From Ruminococcus sp. (GTDB lineage Bacteria; Bacillota; Clostridia; Oscillospirales; Acutalibacteraceae): a stretch of 33,358 nt of DNA. Every line of letters begins with the position of its first letter. The stretch's first letter is position 1. This document shows positions 24,601-30,966 of the stretch, piece after piece. Under the pieces are notes generated by a model that was not told where the DNA came from, made no database searches, and saw nothing but the letters and a program-made list of their open reading frames with translations. Made by a program: the position numbers and the translations under genes. The stretch lies in assembly GCA_022511005.1 (NCBI GenBank), contig JAFLSJ010000012.1:1-33358 (forward strand), given 5' to 3'.

Positions 24601-26456
24601 TCTCGCGTTCCGCTGTCGGTTGTATCGGCTGCTGCAAGCTCTTTATATTTTTGAATTAGGCTTGATAATTGTTTTGATTCCTCTTCAATTTGATTTATTC
24701 GGTCTAATGTTGCTTGTTTGACTTCTTCGATATGCTGCTCATAAGCACTAAATGCCATTACAGCAGCACTTACAGCCGAGGCAACAAGTATTAAGGGATT
24801 AGCTTTTAATGTTGTCCATAATCCCTTTAGCGCACCTGATAAGCTGAATGTGGCAGTTGTAGCAGTTCCTTCAGCCGTCGCAAGTCCCATTGAGGCTAAA
24901 GCAGCTTGTGCCTCTGCTTGACTCATGCCCTGGGCGGTCAGAATAGCAACTCTCTGTTCATTTGAAAGAGCCTTTGAAGATAGAACCGCCTTTAACTGAC
25001 TCTGTGACAGATTAGCGGTCATCTTTGCTAATTGTGCTATTTCATTCTCGCCGATATTTCCGGCTTTGACCATCTTTAAGGCGGCATTGAATTCATTTAA
25101 TTTTACCGCCGCATTAGAGATACCAGTTGCAAGACCGACAAACAGCTTGATAGCACCGGCAGCGGCTAAGCCGGCAAGAGAACCTTTGAGAAGATTTGTT
25201 TTGTCGAGAAATTCAATAACGGCGGTAGTCGCTTCGATAATACCACCGTACATTTCGGTTGAAAAACTGTTTACTGCAAGGGACTCAAAAGTCGCTTGAA
25301 GTGATTTCGTTTTTGCTTCAATACTGTCAAGATATGCATTAAACTTCTGTTCTGCAGTACCGGCAGAATTGGCAGCAACATCCATGTATTTACTTACCTT
25401 ATCGTAGTTCTCCATAAGGACACGAAAGTTGTTAGCTTGTCTTGTTCCTGCAAATGCTTTTGCTAGTGCATTTTGTTGGTCTTTATTCAGAAAACTCCAT
25501 TTTGCAGCAAGATTGTCTAAAACATCCCCGTAATTTTCATACTCGTGGACTGTCTTTCGCAAGTCAATATCGACATTCTTTAATGTCAGTTCGACATCGG
25601 AAAGTAATTCCGTTGTGCCATCCTCATCTATAAGTTCTAACTTATCAGCTTTAATATCTGACATTCTGGCAAAGATGGTTTTGAAACTTTCACCCACCGT
25701 TGACATTGACCTTTGCGTAACTTCTCCGGTTACAGCAAGATAAGCAAGTAACCTATCCATTGATACGCCAGCCATATCAGCGGAAACGGCAACTCTCGCC
25801 ATACCTTCAGCAAGTCCACCGGCATCAGTTGCCGAAACAAGGTCAACAGCCGTCAATTTGTTAACAATTTCAATAACATCTTGAACAGAAACTTTATAAC
25901 CCTTCATGGCTGAAGTTAAATATTCCGTTGCATCTGCCGAATCCAGTTGACCAACTTTCGCCAAAATCATAGAATCACGGATAAGTGTATTTGTATCAGC
26001 AATCGAATGTCCCTGTCTCAACCATGAATTCGCTGCGTCTGTAATTTCCGTAGTTGTAGCACCGATTGCCTTGCCCATCTCATTGTAACCCTGAACAAGT
26101 TTCTGGACGCTTTCATAGCTCTCTCCGGTTGCCATTCGCAAGTCTTTAATAGCACCATCAAAATCCTTAACCGCTTCAACGGCATCTCTTGCCGCTTTGT
26201 TAATTAGCTGAAATCCTTTAGCTGTGATAGCAGCAGCAGTACCAATATCCAAAGACTTTTTCAGTGTAGAGCCAAATGAATTTGCGCTTTTCTGTGCTGT
26301 ATTGATACTTTTATCTACTTTGTTTATATTCTTTTCTGTATTACCGGTGTCAACATCAAGTTTGACTTTCTTATCGCCAAGTTCCTTTAATTGTTGTTCT
26401 GCTTTAGTTGTATCCAGTTCGACACTTACTTTTGTCTTAAATTCGTTATCATTCAC
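18648..26456 (-). CDS. Phage tail tape measure protein (2602 aa)
   Basis: It starts at GTG 26456 with AAGGTGAT upstream. A tail tape measure domain lies at about 95-290 (AIKDLRMATGESYESVQKLV, ANSWLRQGHSIADTN, then AGVSMDRLLAYLAVTGE). Hydrophobic helices follow at about 425-460 and 545-570, then long coiled-coil stretches. A three-fold DP-x-RTVTY repeat occurs near 1605-1665, a Ser-rich linker near 1765-1800, and a bacterial SH3-like domain near 2405-2460. The protein sets tail length and is injected or extruded during infection. At about 0.15 nm per residue it predicts a tail of nearly 400 nm, so a long-tailed siphovirus. No lytic peptidase or transglycosylase motif is obvious to me. Confidence 0.95.
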   Translation of the reverse strand: MNDNEFKTKVSVELDTTKAEQQLKELGDKKVKLDVDTGNTEKNINKVDKSINTAQKSANSFGSTLKKSLDIGTAAAITAKGFQLINKAARDAVEAVKDFDGAIKDLRMATGESYESVQKLVQGYNEMGKAIGATTTEITDAANSWLRQGHSIADTNTLIRDSMILAKVGQLDSADATEYLTSAMKGYKVSVQDVIEIVNKLTAVDLVSATDAGGLAEGMARVAVSADMAGVSMDRLLAYLAVTGEVTQRSMSTVGESFKTIFARMSDIKADKLELIDEDGTTELLSDVELTLKNVDIDLRKTVHEYENYGDVLDNLAAKWSFLNKDQQNALAKAFAGTRQANNFRVLMENYDKVSKYMDVAANSAGTAEQKFNAYLDSIEAKTKSLQATFESLAVNSFSTEMYGGIIEATTAVIEFLDKTNLLKGSLAGLAAAGAIKLFVGLATGISNAAVKLNEFNAALKMVKAGNIGENEIAQLAKMTANLSQSQLKAVLSSKALSNEQRVAILTAQGMSQAEAQAALASMGLATAEGTATTATFSLSGALKGLWTTLKANPLILVASAVSAAVMAFSAYEQHIEEVKQATLDRINQIEEESKQLSSLIQKYKELAAADTTDSGTREKIKNIQDEITSLVGSQADNLDLVNGKLDEELAKLQSISKQQLKNDIATYRDAYNNAKEDTRNKSTMHEGFWMDNIFGGSDYLIDYNILPQDENLKNSVQNIIKEVIESKYGEVWNGYGSYSFNFSKVGDNDFQSRIDAVSEILNRLQKLDGYDTNSTLFSKLTAFRNELQDVYNDQVEQGNNLMNALITDFDNSNRDDISSFDDYMSYRNEIIGKIKKDSTISEMMSDGVFDSESITKSVDNYLGTLEDFSEYYNQWYEKFGSDAVKGINEIKKKYQMVIGSDSNNVDNPDNAPIDFLNGKFPEISFPNLTENAQKQVDKFNQWIDGLSQEDKEIVYQISCDTDTANYTLEEWKNALENYEVPEVNKITFSDLMETGFSDSVDEYIETVNELQSALSKFRDGDFGNEDFIELVKNFPELADNANNLDSAIITLLGDMNSDIADKFASQFGNMDTDEDIQALQNFQDAVLALGEVVSNTEFAVNIEAETEGMDNLWTSIKESVSSTGLTAESIKNLRARYQDLEDYDAAKLFEKTANGIHLNTKALRELESAYEKQEKANLKNTLDDLIEQYNDLTLEMDNCANASERDTLYGQRDNILQQINDTADLISQYDALTSSYNAWQEAQSATDQRDMYSNLASGYESIKKLIDQGWYNDSEVNTYLDTMLNASQRTKDNYADFQKLTEQIEGTSFSIADFFKYDEDNNLVTDGLFDFFDTVKAKLGDDFVQITEDGDYAWDFTGDKVKKVADALGMSTEAVEILEKAMGDVTENTNLDSFVANLDGLAEGMSDRVESLKKALGGKSEDYDLGSFNFGSFDTKDLETQISNIKSVIDGEFKDSDGKIDLSIDGADEAVSILASLVARKQDLEKPTIMKVDTDKLDGKAQEVVTKLQDLKGQFNQIELNKTIGVDTTEAQQKIQDIVTALDSYDGKGELGLDTQEAQSAIEEIKNAKPDVNGKLNISQESLDTVENVINGIKPEVLVKLGVKAEFIDEYDPDDKTKKVTYLLESKEVDKYDPKNHKRTVTYSLIKTSDLREFNPKDITRTVTYDIKTNGSVPSKAQGTAYANGNWGTKDSGVALGGEIGQELVVRNGRFFTIGDDGAEFFAYKKGDIIFNAEQTRQILANGKITNGKKRGVAYLEGTAFGSGSNANRRRSSGSSHSVSSSGSSKSSSSNSSSKSSNNSSDDKEPEVFNWIEIAINRIERAISNLGRKAESTFKKLSTRISSTNKEISKVNEEINLQQKAADRYMKQAKSVGLSSSLAKKVQDGTIDINEYDEDTQKLINDYKEWYEKSLDCKDAIEELHESLAQLYEDNFNNTQTDYENQLSLIEHLANTYNNGLDLLETKGYLASTKYYAALKDAEKQNINVLNNELADLEKRFSEAMNSGEIEKYSEAWYSMQTTINGVKEAIDEANISLAEYAKTMRELEWSYFDYAQDRIAQITQEADFLINLMSNSDLYDDKGQLNNTGMATMGLHGQNYNVYMAQADQYAEELLAINKELTKDPYNTDLIARREELLGLQQDSIEAAEKEKQAIVDMVEEGINLELAALKDLIDTYTDALDSAKNLYDYQKKVKDKTSEIASLEKQFMAYKNDISEETRATVQKLKVELENAKEDLQETEYEQFISDQKKLLDDLYTQYEEIINQRLDNVDALIGDMIDVVNANTETINRTLTDTADSVGYTLSDNLRQIWDGSTSALDGTIAKYGDDFSAQFTSVNTILSNIETLIRSMVNKSNETATSKVNDTKTTTAPKTSVKTETKKNTSNKSNEKKITVGGKINAKGAKIYANSYGGGASTQYFASDPIYTVLGENNGYYKVRWHKASSGVTGWFKKGDVKAYKTGGLVDFTGLAQLDGTPGKPELVLNAEDTKNFLELKDVLSKMKSQKLSIIGQPENMNTYGIDTSPQIGNMPNIHSRLAEFEKPTIQQTNTVNLGGINIDHVQDYNDFVRQLQQDKQFDNMIVDMTIGRINGGSSLAKYKYKFNK

Positions 26457-26469
26457 TTTTTCATCACCT

Positions 26470-26507
26470 TCTTAATAAGAAAAGCCAGCCAACAATGTTG
26501 ACCGGCT
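26470..26507 (-). terminator. Probable terminator between the assembly protein gene and the tape measure gene
   Basis: On the minus strand AGCCGGTCAACA pairs with TGTTGGCTGGCT using two G-U pairs, then TTTTCTTATT. It begins within a few nt of the 26509 stop codon. Confidence 0.6.
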
Positions 26508-26508
26508 G

Positions 26509-27300
26509 TTACTTGTCATATCTATTTTTGTACCAGAGTGTAGCATTAAAAGTTTTCTTTTCATCTCCCCAAACAGATACCCTTGTACAATCAATGCTAA
26601 ACATAGTATTTTCTTGTAGGCGAATGAATGAATCTATCAACTGGAATACTGTTAGCTCCCACACATTAATAGGGGAGATAGATGGATGTATATTTGAAAT
26701 AGAAGAAATAATATTAGGCAAGGATAAATTAACATCTGCCTTTCGCTTTTTCTTTTCTTTCTTCTTAGCATTTAACATCTTCTCATATATACTTCTTGCA
26801 ATTTTATTTTTGAATTTTAAATTCTCTGGCGATTCTTTCTTGTCGTTAATACAACATATTTGCTGAATCAAATCTAAAATTTCTGGAAATATGTCTTTAT
26901 GGATAATTCCACAAATATCATCCTGTGTAATATCAGATGTTTTATCAGTTCTATTTTTGAACAGGAAAAACAATCCATTATTGTAGACCACAATTTCAAC
27001 AAAGAAGAAATTCAGAATTTCTTGATATGTCTTTTGTAAAGAATCATCGTTTAGGATTAAGTCATATAGCGTTATATTTTCACGTTGTTCCTCAGATAAT
27101 GATTCCCAATACGCTTTTTCATCATTGCCTTTTAGCTTTGTATAAAAAATTTCCGGCGTTAGCTTTAGAAACATTTCATATATATCAAATGCGTCAAAGT
27201 TTAGTTCAGCAATTTCAAACAATTTTGGTTTTCTAAGTGTGCCGACTGACAGCTTAATCGGCTCTGGACTTAATTGTGTTCCGTAATCTAATTTCATCAT
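26509..27300 (-). CDS. Probable tail assembly chaperone-like protein (263 aa)
   Basis: ATG at 27300 overlaps the previous stop (ATGA). The protein starts with a LDYGTQLSPEPIKLSVGTLR region, continues with helical segments (TPEIFYTKLKG, TLYDLILNDDSLQKTYQEIL) and a hydrophobic NFFFVEIVVYNNGLFFLF strand, and has a Lys-rich KKKEKKKRK stretch at about 180. The position immediately before the tape measure gene is where chaperones sit in siphoviruses, and the SVGTLRKPxL start is typical of this group in clostridial phages. I did not find a clear slippery-site frameshift product. Assignment by synteny. Confidence 0.6.
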   Translation of the reverse strand: MMKLDYGTQLSPEPIKLSVGTLRKPKLFEIAELNFDAFDIYEMFLKLTPEIFYTKLKGNDEKAYWESLSEEQRENITLYDLILNDDSLQKTYQEILNFFFVEIVVYNNGLFFLFKNRTDKTSDITQDDICGIIHKDIFPEILDLIQQICCINDKKESPENLKFKNKIARSIYEKMLNAKKKEKKKRKADVNLSLPNIISSISNIHPSISPINVWELTVFQLIDSFIRLQENTMFSIDCTRVSVWGDEKKTFNATLWYKNRYDK

Positions 27301-27776
27301 CTAAAATCAGGTGCACTAAAAGTCATAATGCAGCCGTAGTAATCATGGGAATTGTAGAGTTCCACGCTGTCAAGTGTAATCTTTCCAATTCCAAAGCTGC
27401 TTGCAACTTTTTCATCGCATACCAGGCAATCTTCAATCATCTGCGAAAGAATGTCCGTACGATTGCCATAGTAACCTTCCTTATAGTAATAATCTAAAAT
27501 ATCTCTGTGACAGATAACATACATAACGATAGTACAGTTTTTAACCTGTGAAGATACGCTTCTGGTTAGCACATCAAAGAAGATGTATGTACCCTCATTA
27601 TCCAGTGTGCCATCAACAAATAGATGTGATTTCACAAAATCATTAAACAACTTCGCTTTATTTCCGCTTGACAGTTCAGATGTATCCCCTAAGAGAATTT
27701 CCGATATATTTTCAGATGAAAATAGCGCCTGTTTAATTTTTTCTTTATATAAACCTCGTTCTTTTGTAGTTCTCAT
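27297..27776 (-). CDS. Probable tail completion/terminator-like protein (159 aa)
   Basis: ATG at 27776 overlaps the upstream stop by one base (TAATG) with GGTGA upstream, and its own stop overlaps the next start (ATGA). A mixed alpha/beta pattern with VKNCTIVMYVICHRDILDYY and YGNRTDILSQMIEDCL. Length and place (after tail tube, before chaperone and tape measure) fit a tail terminator or neck protein. No family motif is clear to me. Confidence 0.55.
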   Translation of the reverse strand: MRTTKERGLYKEKIKQALFSSENISEILLGDTSELSSGNKAKLFNDFVKSHLFVDGTLDNEGTYIFFDVLTRSVSSQVKNCTIVMYVICHRDILDYYYKEGYYGNRTDILSQMIEDCLVCDEKVASSFGIGKITLDSVELYNSHDYYGCIMTFSAPDFR

Positions 27777-28027
27777 TATTTAGTCACCGCTTTCTTTTTG
27801 CCGGACTGATTAACCCGTGGCGGTTTGATAAATGTTCCGGCTTGTTTTGCTTTATAAGCTTTATTAATTCCTTTTACTATTTCATCGTGATTATATTCGG
27901 TTACATTTTTAACGCCGTTTTCCACTTGAACAATCAACGGCTGGGATATATCGCAATAAGCAGCAACATCTCTTGTTGACAAACCGCGCAATTCACGATA
28001 GTTTTTCAATTGTGTCCTATTAAGCAT
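27776..28027 (-). CDS. Cro/Xre-type helix-turn-helix protein inside the tail operon (83 aa)
   Basis: ATG at 28027 with AAGGAG 5 nt upstream. Residues 8-45 (LKNYRELRGLSTRDVAAYCD then ISQPLIVQVENGVKNV) form an Xre-like HTH, and the C-terminus is basic (KPPRVNQSGKKKAVTK). It is translationally coupled to the tail completion gene (TAATG), so it is expressed as a late gene. A DNA-binding protein in this position is odd; it could regulate late transcription or be a structural protein that reuses an HTH fold. Confidence 0.75.
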   Translation of the reverse strand: MLNRTQLKNYRELRGLSTRDVAAYCDISQPLIVQVENGVKNVTEYNHDEIVKGINKAYKAKQAGTFIKPPRVNQSGKKKAVTK

Positions 28028-28052
28028 TTGTTCTCCTTATAAATGAAATTTC

Positions 28053-28106
28053 GTAAAAAATGTGAACCATTCAAAGAGACAAATGTATCTCTAAAAATGG
28101 TTCACT
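28053..28106 (-). terminator. Two-part terminator after the tail tube gene
   Basis: On the minus strand GTGAACCAT / ATGGTTCAC outer stem with an inner AGAGA/TCTCT stem, then ATTTTTT. About 50 nt after the tail tube stop codon. Confidence 0.8.
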
Positions 28107-28153
28107 ATCCTTTGATATATGCAACCCTCTTATCCAACAGTTATGTAAATTAA

Positions 28154-28912
28154 TTACTCAGCATCATCTGTGAGTTCAATCATATCAAAAATGTTGCCGT
28201 CCTTATCTTCCATAAGGTCGAAATTGAGAGTAACACTTGCAGGGTCGCCTTCAGAGTTAAATGATAACTCAAAGTTTCTCTGAATTGTAGCTTTGTAAGC
28301 AGTCATTACAAAAGGAGTAAGTAAACCTTCCTCATCTTTATCAACTGTACTCATTGTAATGAAATAGTCTTTAGGAAGTTTCTTGTTATTGAAAGAAATC
28401 TTTTTAACCCCTGATGTGCGAGTTACAATGTAACTAACCTCATAGTTGCTATTTTGTATAATTTGTTTATCAGAAGTAGCAGTTTCTGTAAATTTACCAT
28501 CTGCAAAAGTACCTATGATTACAGCAGTTTCATCACCGAACTGACCTTCGGGATAAACAAATACAGTACCAGCTTTAATCTCTCCGTTCTCAACAGTAAG
28601 AGTGAGTTCACCTTCTGTCTCACAAGTAACTACCTTTGAATCAGCATATGCAGCAGTAGTTTCAATTACACCATCTGAAAGAAGCGAAAAGAACTTGAAA
28701 GGATAAACCTGTGCCTCTATAGACATAGTTCCTTCAAGTGGATTAGCAAACGCAATCTTACGAGAACCTTTAGCCATAGCATATACAGAATCACCGCTTA
28801 AACCAGCAGTAGTTGTATTAGCTGTGTCAAACTTTAAGAACGGAGCCATTGTTTTTAAAACACGAATGTCAACGTCGCAAACTTGACGATTGGCCTTATT
28901 TAATTCTGGCAT
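28154..28912 (-). CDS. Major tail tube protein (putative)
   Basis: 252 aa from ATG at 28912, with AAAGGA about 10 nt upstream. Beta-rich protein: DVDIRVLKTMAPFLKFDTAN, GDSVYAMAKGSRKIAF, NPLEGTMSIEAQVYPFKFFS LLSDG and a C-terminal YKATIQRNFELSF strand region. This pattern matches tail tube proteins of clostridial siphoviruses. The middle (about 95-160) looks like an inserted Ig-like or carbohydrate-recognition type beta module. Flanked by terminators on both sides, so highly expressed independently or via antitermination. Assignment by pattern and synteny. Confidence 0.7.
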   Translation of the reverse strand: MPELNKANRQVCDVDIRVLKTMAPFLKFDTANTTTAGLSGDSVYAMAKGSRKIAFANPLEGTMSIEAQVYPFKFFSLLSDGVIETTAAYADSKVVTCETEGELTLTVENGEIKAGTVFVYPEGQFGDETAVIIGTFADGKFTETATSDKQIIQNSNYEVSYIVTRTSGVKKISFNNKKLPKDYFITMSTVDKDEEGLLTPFVMTAYKATIQRNFELSFNSEGDPASVTLNFDLMEDKDGNIFDMIELTDDAE

Positions 28913-28947
28913 TCAAAACACATCCTTTCATGTTAGAATAGATTTAT

Positions 28948-28985
28948 AAAAAAATCCGCTGTCAATACGAAAACTGACAGCGGTT
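28948..28985 (-). terminator. Terminator after the major capsid gene
   Basis: On the minus strand CCGCTGTCA, 10-nt loop, TGACAGCGG, then ATTTTTTT. A perfect 9-bp stem. Confidence 0.88.
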
Positions 28986-29045
28986 TTATAGAATTTAAGA
29001 TTCATTCAATCTTTTGGGTTTAAACACTTAGCGTGTCAAACCGAT

Positions 29046-29900
29046 TTATTCCCCAAACTTAACATTAAGAACGGACACACCATCTTTACGCATCAACTTA
29101 GTTGCATACAATTCACTTGCCACAATATCAGTAGCAAGATGCAAAGCAGCACGAGCTTCCTCAACATTAGGTTGTTTCTGCCAGATAATACCGAGCGCAT
29201 CCTTCTTAACAATCGCTAAAATAGCCTTCTTTTTAGCAGAATCGTAAGTTGCATTGTCAGAAATGATAACGGGGATAGTTCCATTCCAATATCCAATAAC
29301 TCCATCACGAACAATACCATTGCCATTAACACCGTTAAAGGTCTTAGTTGCATCCGTAAAGGCAGAGAAGTCCATAATCTCATTTCTCAGACGGCTGTTA
29401 ATGAGAATTCCAGCAAAGCTATCATTATCAACATCATCGCCGAAAACAGAAAAAGCATTATTAATTACACTCTGAGTAAAATTACCAGCAACATCAACAT
29501 CTTCGGTATATACAGCCTCATCTTTGATTGCATTAACCAAATCCGCATCAACAGCAACAGCCAGAGCGTCAGCTACCTGAATAGCCATCTTATCCTTGAT
29601 AGTACCTTTAACCTGAATAGAATCCTTGTCATAAACTCTAACGGACTTTGCAACCTGCTTAATCTTTGCAATAGAATCTGTCATATTAACTTCATCGGGA
29701 GTAAGAGGCGTACCCTTCTCAACGACTTCGGCATCAGTGATTCTGTCAATAGACGGGAAGTGTACGGTATCTCCGTATGTAGTAATATCGTCAATAAAGT
29801 CAGTGCAATCAGTTGCCAGTCTTGCAGCGCGTAACTTAACACCAAGTCGCGCATTAACGGCATCTGCAAAAACTTCGGGTATAATTACAGTATTTGCTAT
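29046..29900 (-). CDS. Major capsid protein, N4-gp56/HK97-like, with apparent AUA start codon
   Basis: 284 aa if started at ATA 29900. The clear N-terminus (ANTVIIPEVFADAVNARLG, KLRAARLATD, DTVHFPSIDRI and TPLTPDEVN) is typical of this major capsid family and lies upstream of the first ATG (29684). Between the in-frame stop TAA (29933-29931) and 29684 there is no ATG, GTG or TTG. A perfect GAGGAGG sits 8 nt before the ATA. So the family-consistent start (expected ATG-GCA-AAT) is ATA-GCA-AAT. The C-terminal part has GVIGYWNGTIPVIISDN and ELYATKLMRKDG. It follows the scaffold gene by 23 nt, and a terminator follows. Confidence 0.85.
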   Translation of the reverse strand: MANTVIIPEVFADAVNARLGVKLRAARLATDCTDFIDDITTYGDTVHFPSIDRITDAEVVEKGTPLTPDEVNMTDSIAKIKQVAKSVRVYDKDSIQVKGTIKDKMAIQVADALAVAVDADLVNAIKDEAVYTEDVDVAGNFTQSVINNAFSVFGDDVDNDSFAGILINSRLRNEIMDFSAFTDATKTFNGVNGNGIVRDGVIGYWNGTIPVIISDNATYDSAKKKAILAIVKKDALGIIWQKQPNVEEARAALHLATDIVASELYATKLMRKDGVSVLNVKFGE

Positions 29901-29923
29901 TTTAAATTCCTCCTCAAAATAGA

Positions 29924-30469
29924 TTATCGCTTAGCAAGCGATTTATATAATTCTGGATTTTCACTAAACAGCCGTTCTTTTTCATTCATGCTCATTTTAG
30001 CAAAATCCTCTTTTGATAGAGATTCACCAGATTTATGTCCATTTGGAACATAACCATTCGTTTTTACTCTTTTCTGAACCTCGTTATCAATCACAGATTT
30101 ATAGACTTTTGCGAAAGCCTCCATATCCGTGTCATTCTTCAAGAAATCTGAAAATTTATGAGAAATGCCGGCAGCGTTCAACGAATCAAGTAAAGCCATC
30201 TTCTTTTCCTTTGCTTCAAGTGCGGCAAGTCTTTTCTCGAAATCAATCTCCGCATCAGATTTTACAACGGGAGTCAATTCCTTTATTTTCGCTTCGAGAG
30301 TCTTAATGTCATTGGAATACTTTGTACGGATTTTATCCGTTTCAGATTGAATTCTCTTATCAAGCTCCGTCTGCGTTAGCGTAATGTTTTCCTCATTAGT
30401 CCCTGTATTTTCAGTTACTTCTGTAGTAGAACCCACTTTGTTTTCGTTATTATTAGTCGTATAAAACAC
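29924..30469 (-). CDS. Phage scaffold protein (DUF4355-like), start codon uncertain
   Basis: About 178-181 aa. Features: Asn/Thr-rich start, TLTQTELDKRIQSETDKIRT, a long coiled coil with ELTPVVKSDAEIDFEKRLAALEA, then LSKEDFAKMSMNEKERLF and ENPELYKSLAKR, the layout of DUF4355 capsid scaffolds. The only canonical start is GTG at 30469, which overlaps the AAAAGGAG ribosome binding site itself. Eight nt after that site lies in-frame ACG (30460), giving TNNNENKVGS, where an ATG would be expected. Scaffolds guide capsid assembly and are lost from mature heads. The gene is followed by the capsid gene. Confidence 0.8.
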   Translation of the reverse strand: MFYTTNNNENKVGSTTEVTENTGTNEENITLTQTELDKRIQSETDKIRTKYSNDIKTLEAKIKELTPVVKSDAEIDFEKRLAALEAKEKKMALLDSLNAAGISHKFSDFLKNDTDMEAFAKVYKSVIDNEVQKRVKTNGYVPNGHKSGESLSKEDFAKMSMNEKERLFSENPELYKSLAKR

Positions 30470-30553
30470 TCCTTTTGTGTTTACGGAAATCCACCCTTAA
30501 TAAGTTTGAATATTCGTACCCACTAATATAGAATTATTAATTGTTTAGGAAGG

Positions 30554-30614
30554 TGGCGTATTTAAAGGCTACGCCAGACCTATAGAAAGGACAGAACGTA
30601 TTAAGGCTACGTTC
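30554..30614 (-). repeat. Two matched palindromes in the leader of the capsid operon
   Basis: Copy 1: TGGCGTA (30554-30560), TTTAAAGGC, TACGCCA (30570-30576). Copy 2: GAACGTA (30594-30600), TTAAGGC, TACGTTC (30608-30614). The loops share TTAAGGC and the stems differ at compensating positions (GGC/GCC versus GAAC/GTTC). Each is followed by a CCTAT block (GACCTATAG, GAGCCTATGA). Centres are about 39 bp apart. The surrounding 30470-30711 has no ORF that I can support. Confidence 0.75.
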
Positions 30615-30711
30615 GAGCCTATGAATACTTTTTCAATGATTAAAGTTGAACTCAATGAAAAAACATAAGGAAGATTTATAGAAACACCTTGCTTTCACAA
30701 GATGCAACTAA

Positions 30712-30739
30712 CAAAAAAAGACTGTCATTTCTGACAGCC
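30712..30739 (-). terminator. Terminator closing the polymerase/zinc-ribbon/HTH segment
   Basis: On the minus strand GGCTGTCA, loop GAAA, TGACAGTC, then TTTTTTT. It lies 23 nt after the small HTH gene. Confidence 0.85.
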
Positions 30740-30761
30740 AATTATAAGAGAAAGATAAAGA

Positions 30762-30941
30762 TTATTTATCAATTTCGGTAACAATCTTTTCAAGCGTCTT
30801 TCTGTTTAAAGACACTCGACCTTTAAGCCAATGAGAAAGCATGACAGGGGTAATACCGATTTTATCCGCAAAATCTTTTTTTAACATTTTGCGGGATTTG
30901 ACAAAAATCTCAACTTCCTCTTGAAGTGAAATATCGGTCAT
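30762..30941 (-). CDS. Small Cro/Xre-type HTH protein (59 aa)
   Basis: Read directly: ATG at 30941 with GAGGTGGTAGGAAT upstream, stop TAA at 30764-30762. The product begins MTDISLQEEVEIFVKSRKML and continues with KKDFADKIGITPVMLSHWLK GRVSLN, a textbook Cro/Xre HTH (DFADKIGIT turn PVMLSHWLKG recognition helix). It consists of little more than the DNA-binding unit. An inverted repeat TATGGTATA...TATACCATA lies just upstream and could be its operator. Likely a regulator of the adjacent phage transcription units. Confidence 0.8.
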   Translation of the reverse strand: MTDISLQEEVEIFVKSRKMLKKDFADKIGITPVMLSHWLKGRVSLNRKTLEKIVTEIDK

Positions 30942-30966
30942 ATTCCTACCACCTCATTGTCAAATT

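Noticed and set aside
18707-26475. Several plus-strand ORFs opposite the tape measure gene
   Set aside because: They are shadows of the 2602-aa minus-strand frame, with no ribosome binding sites and low-complexity translations.
26509-27300. Programmed -1 frameshift in the tail chaperone gene
   Set aside because: A Lys-rich run exists, but no second overlapping frame of useful length follows it before the tape measure gene.
29046-29684. Capsid gene starting at the first ATG (29684)
   Set aside because: It would drop about 72 residues of typical capsid N-terminus and has no ribosome binding site; the conserved frame continues to the site at 29900.
30554-30626. CRISPR-like direct repeats
   Set aside because: Only two units, differing in the stems, and no spacer regularity; better read as paired palindromes.
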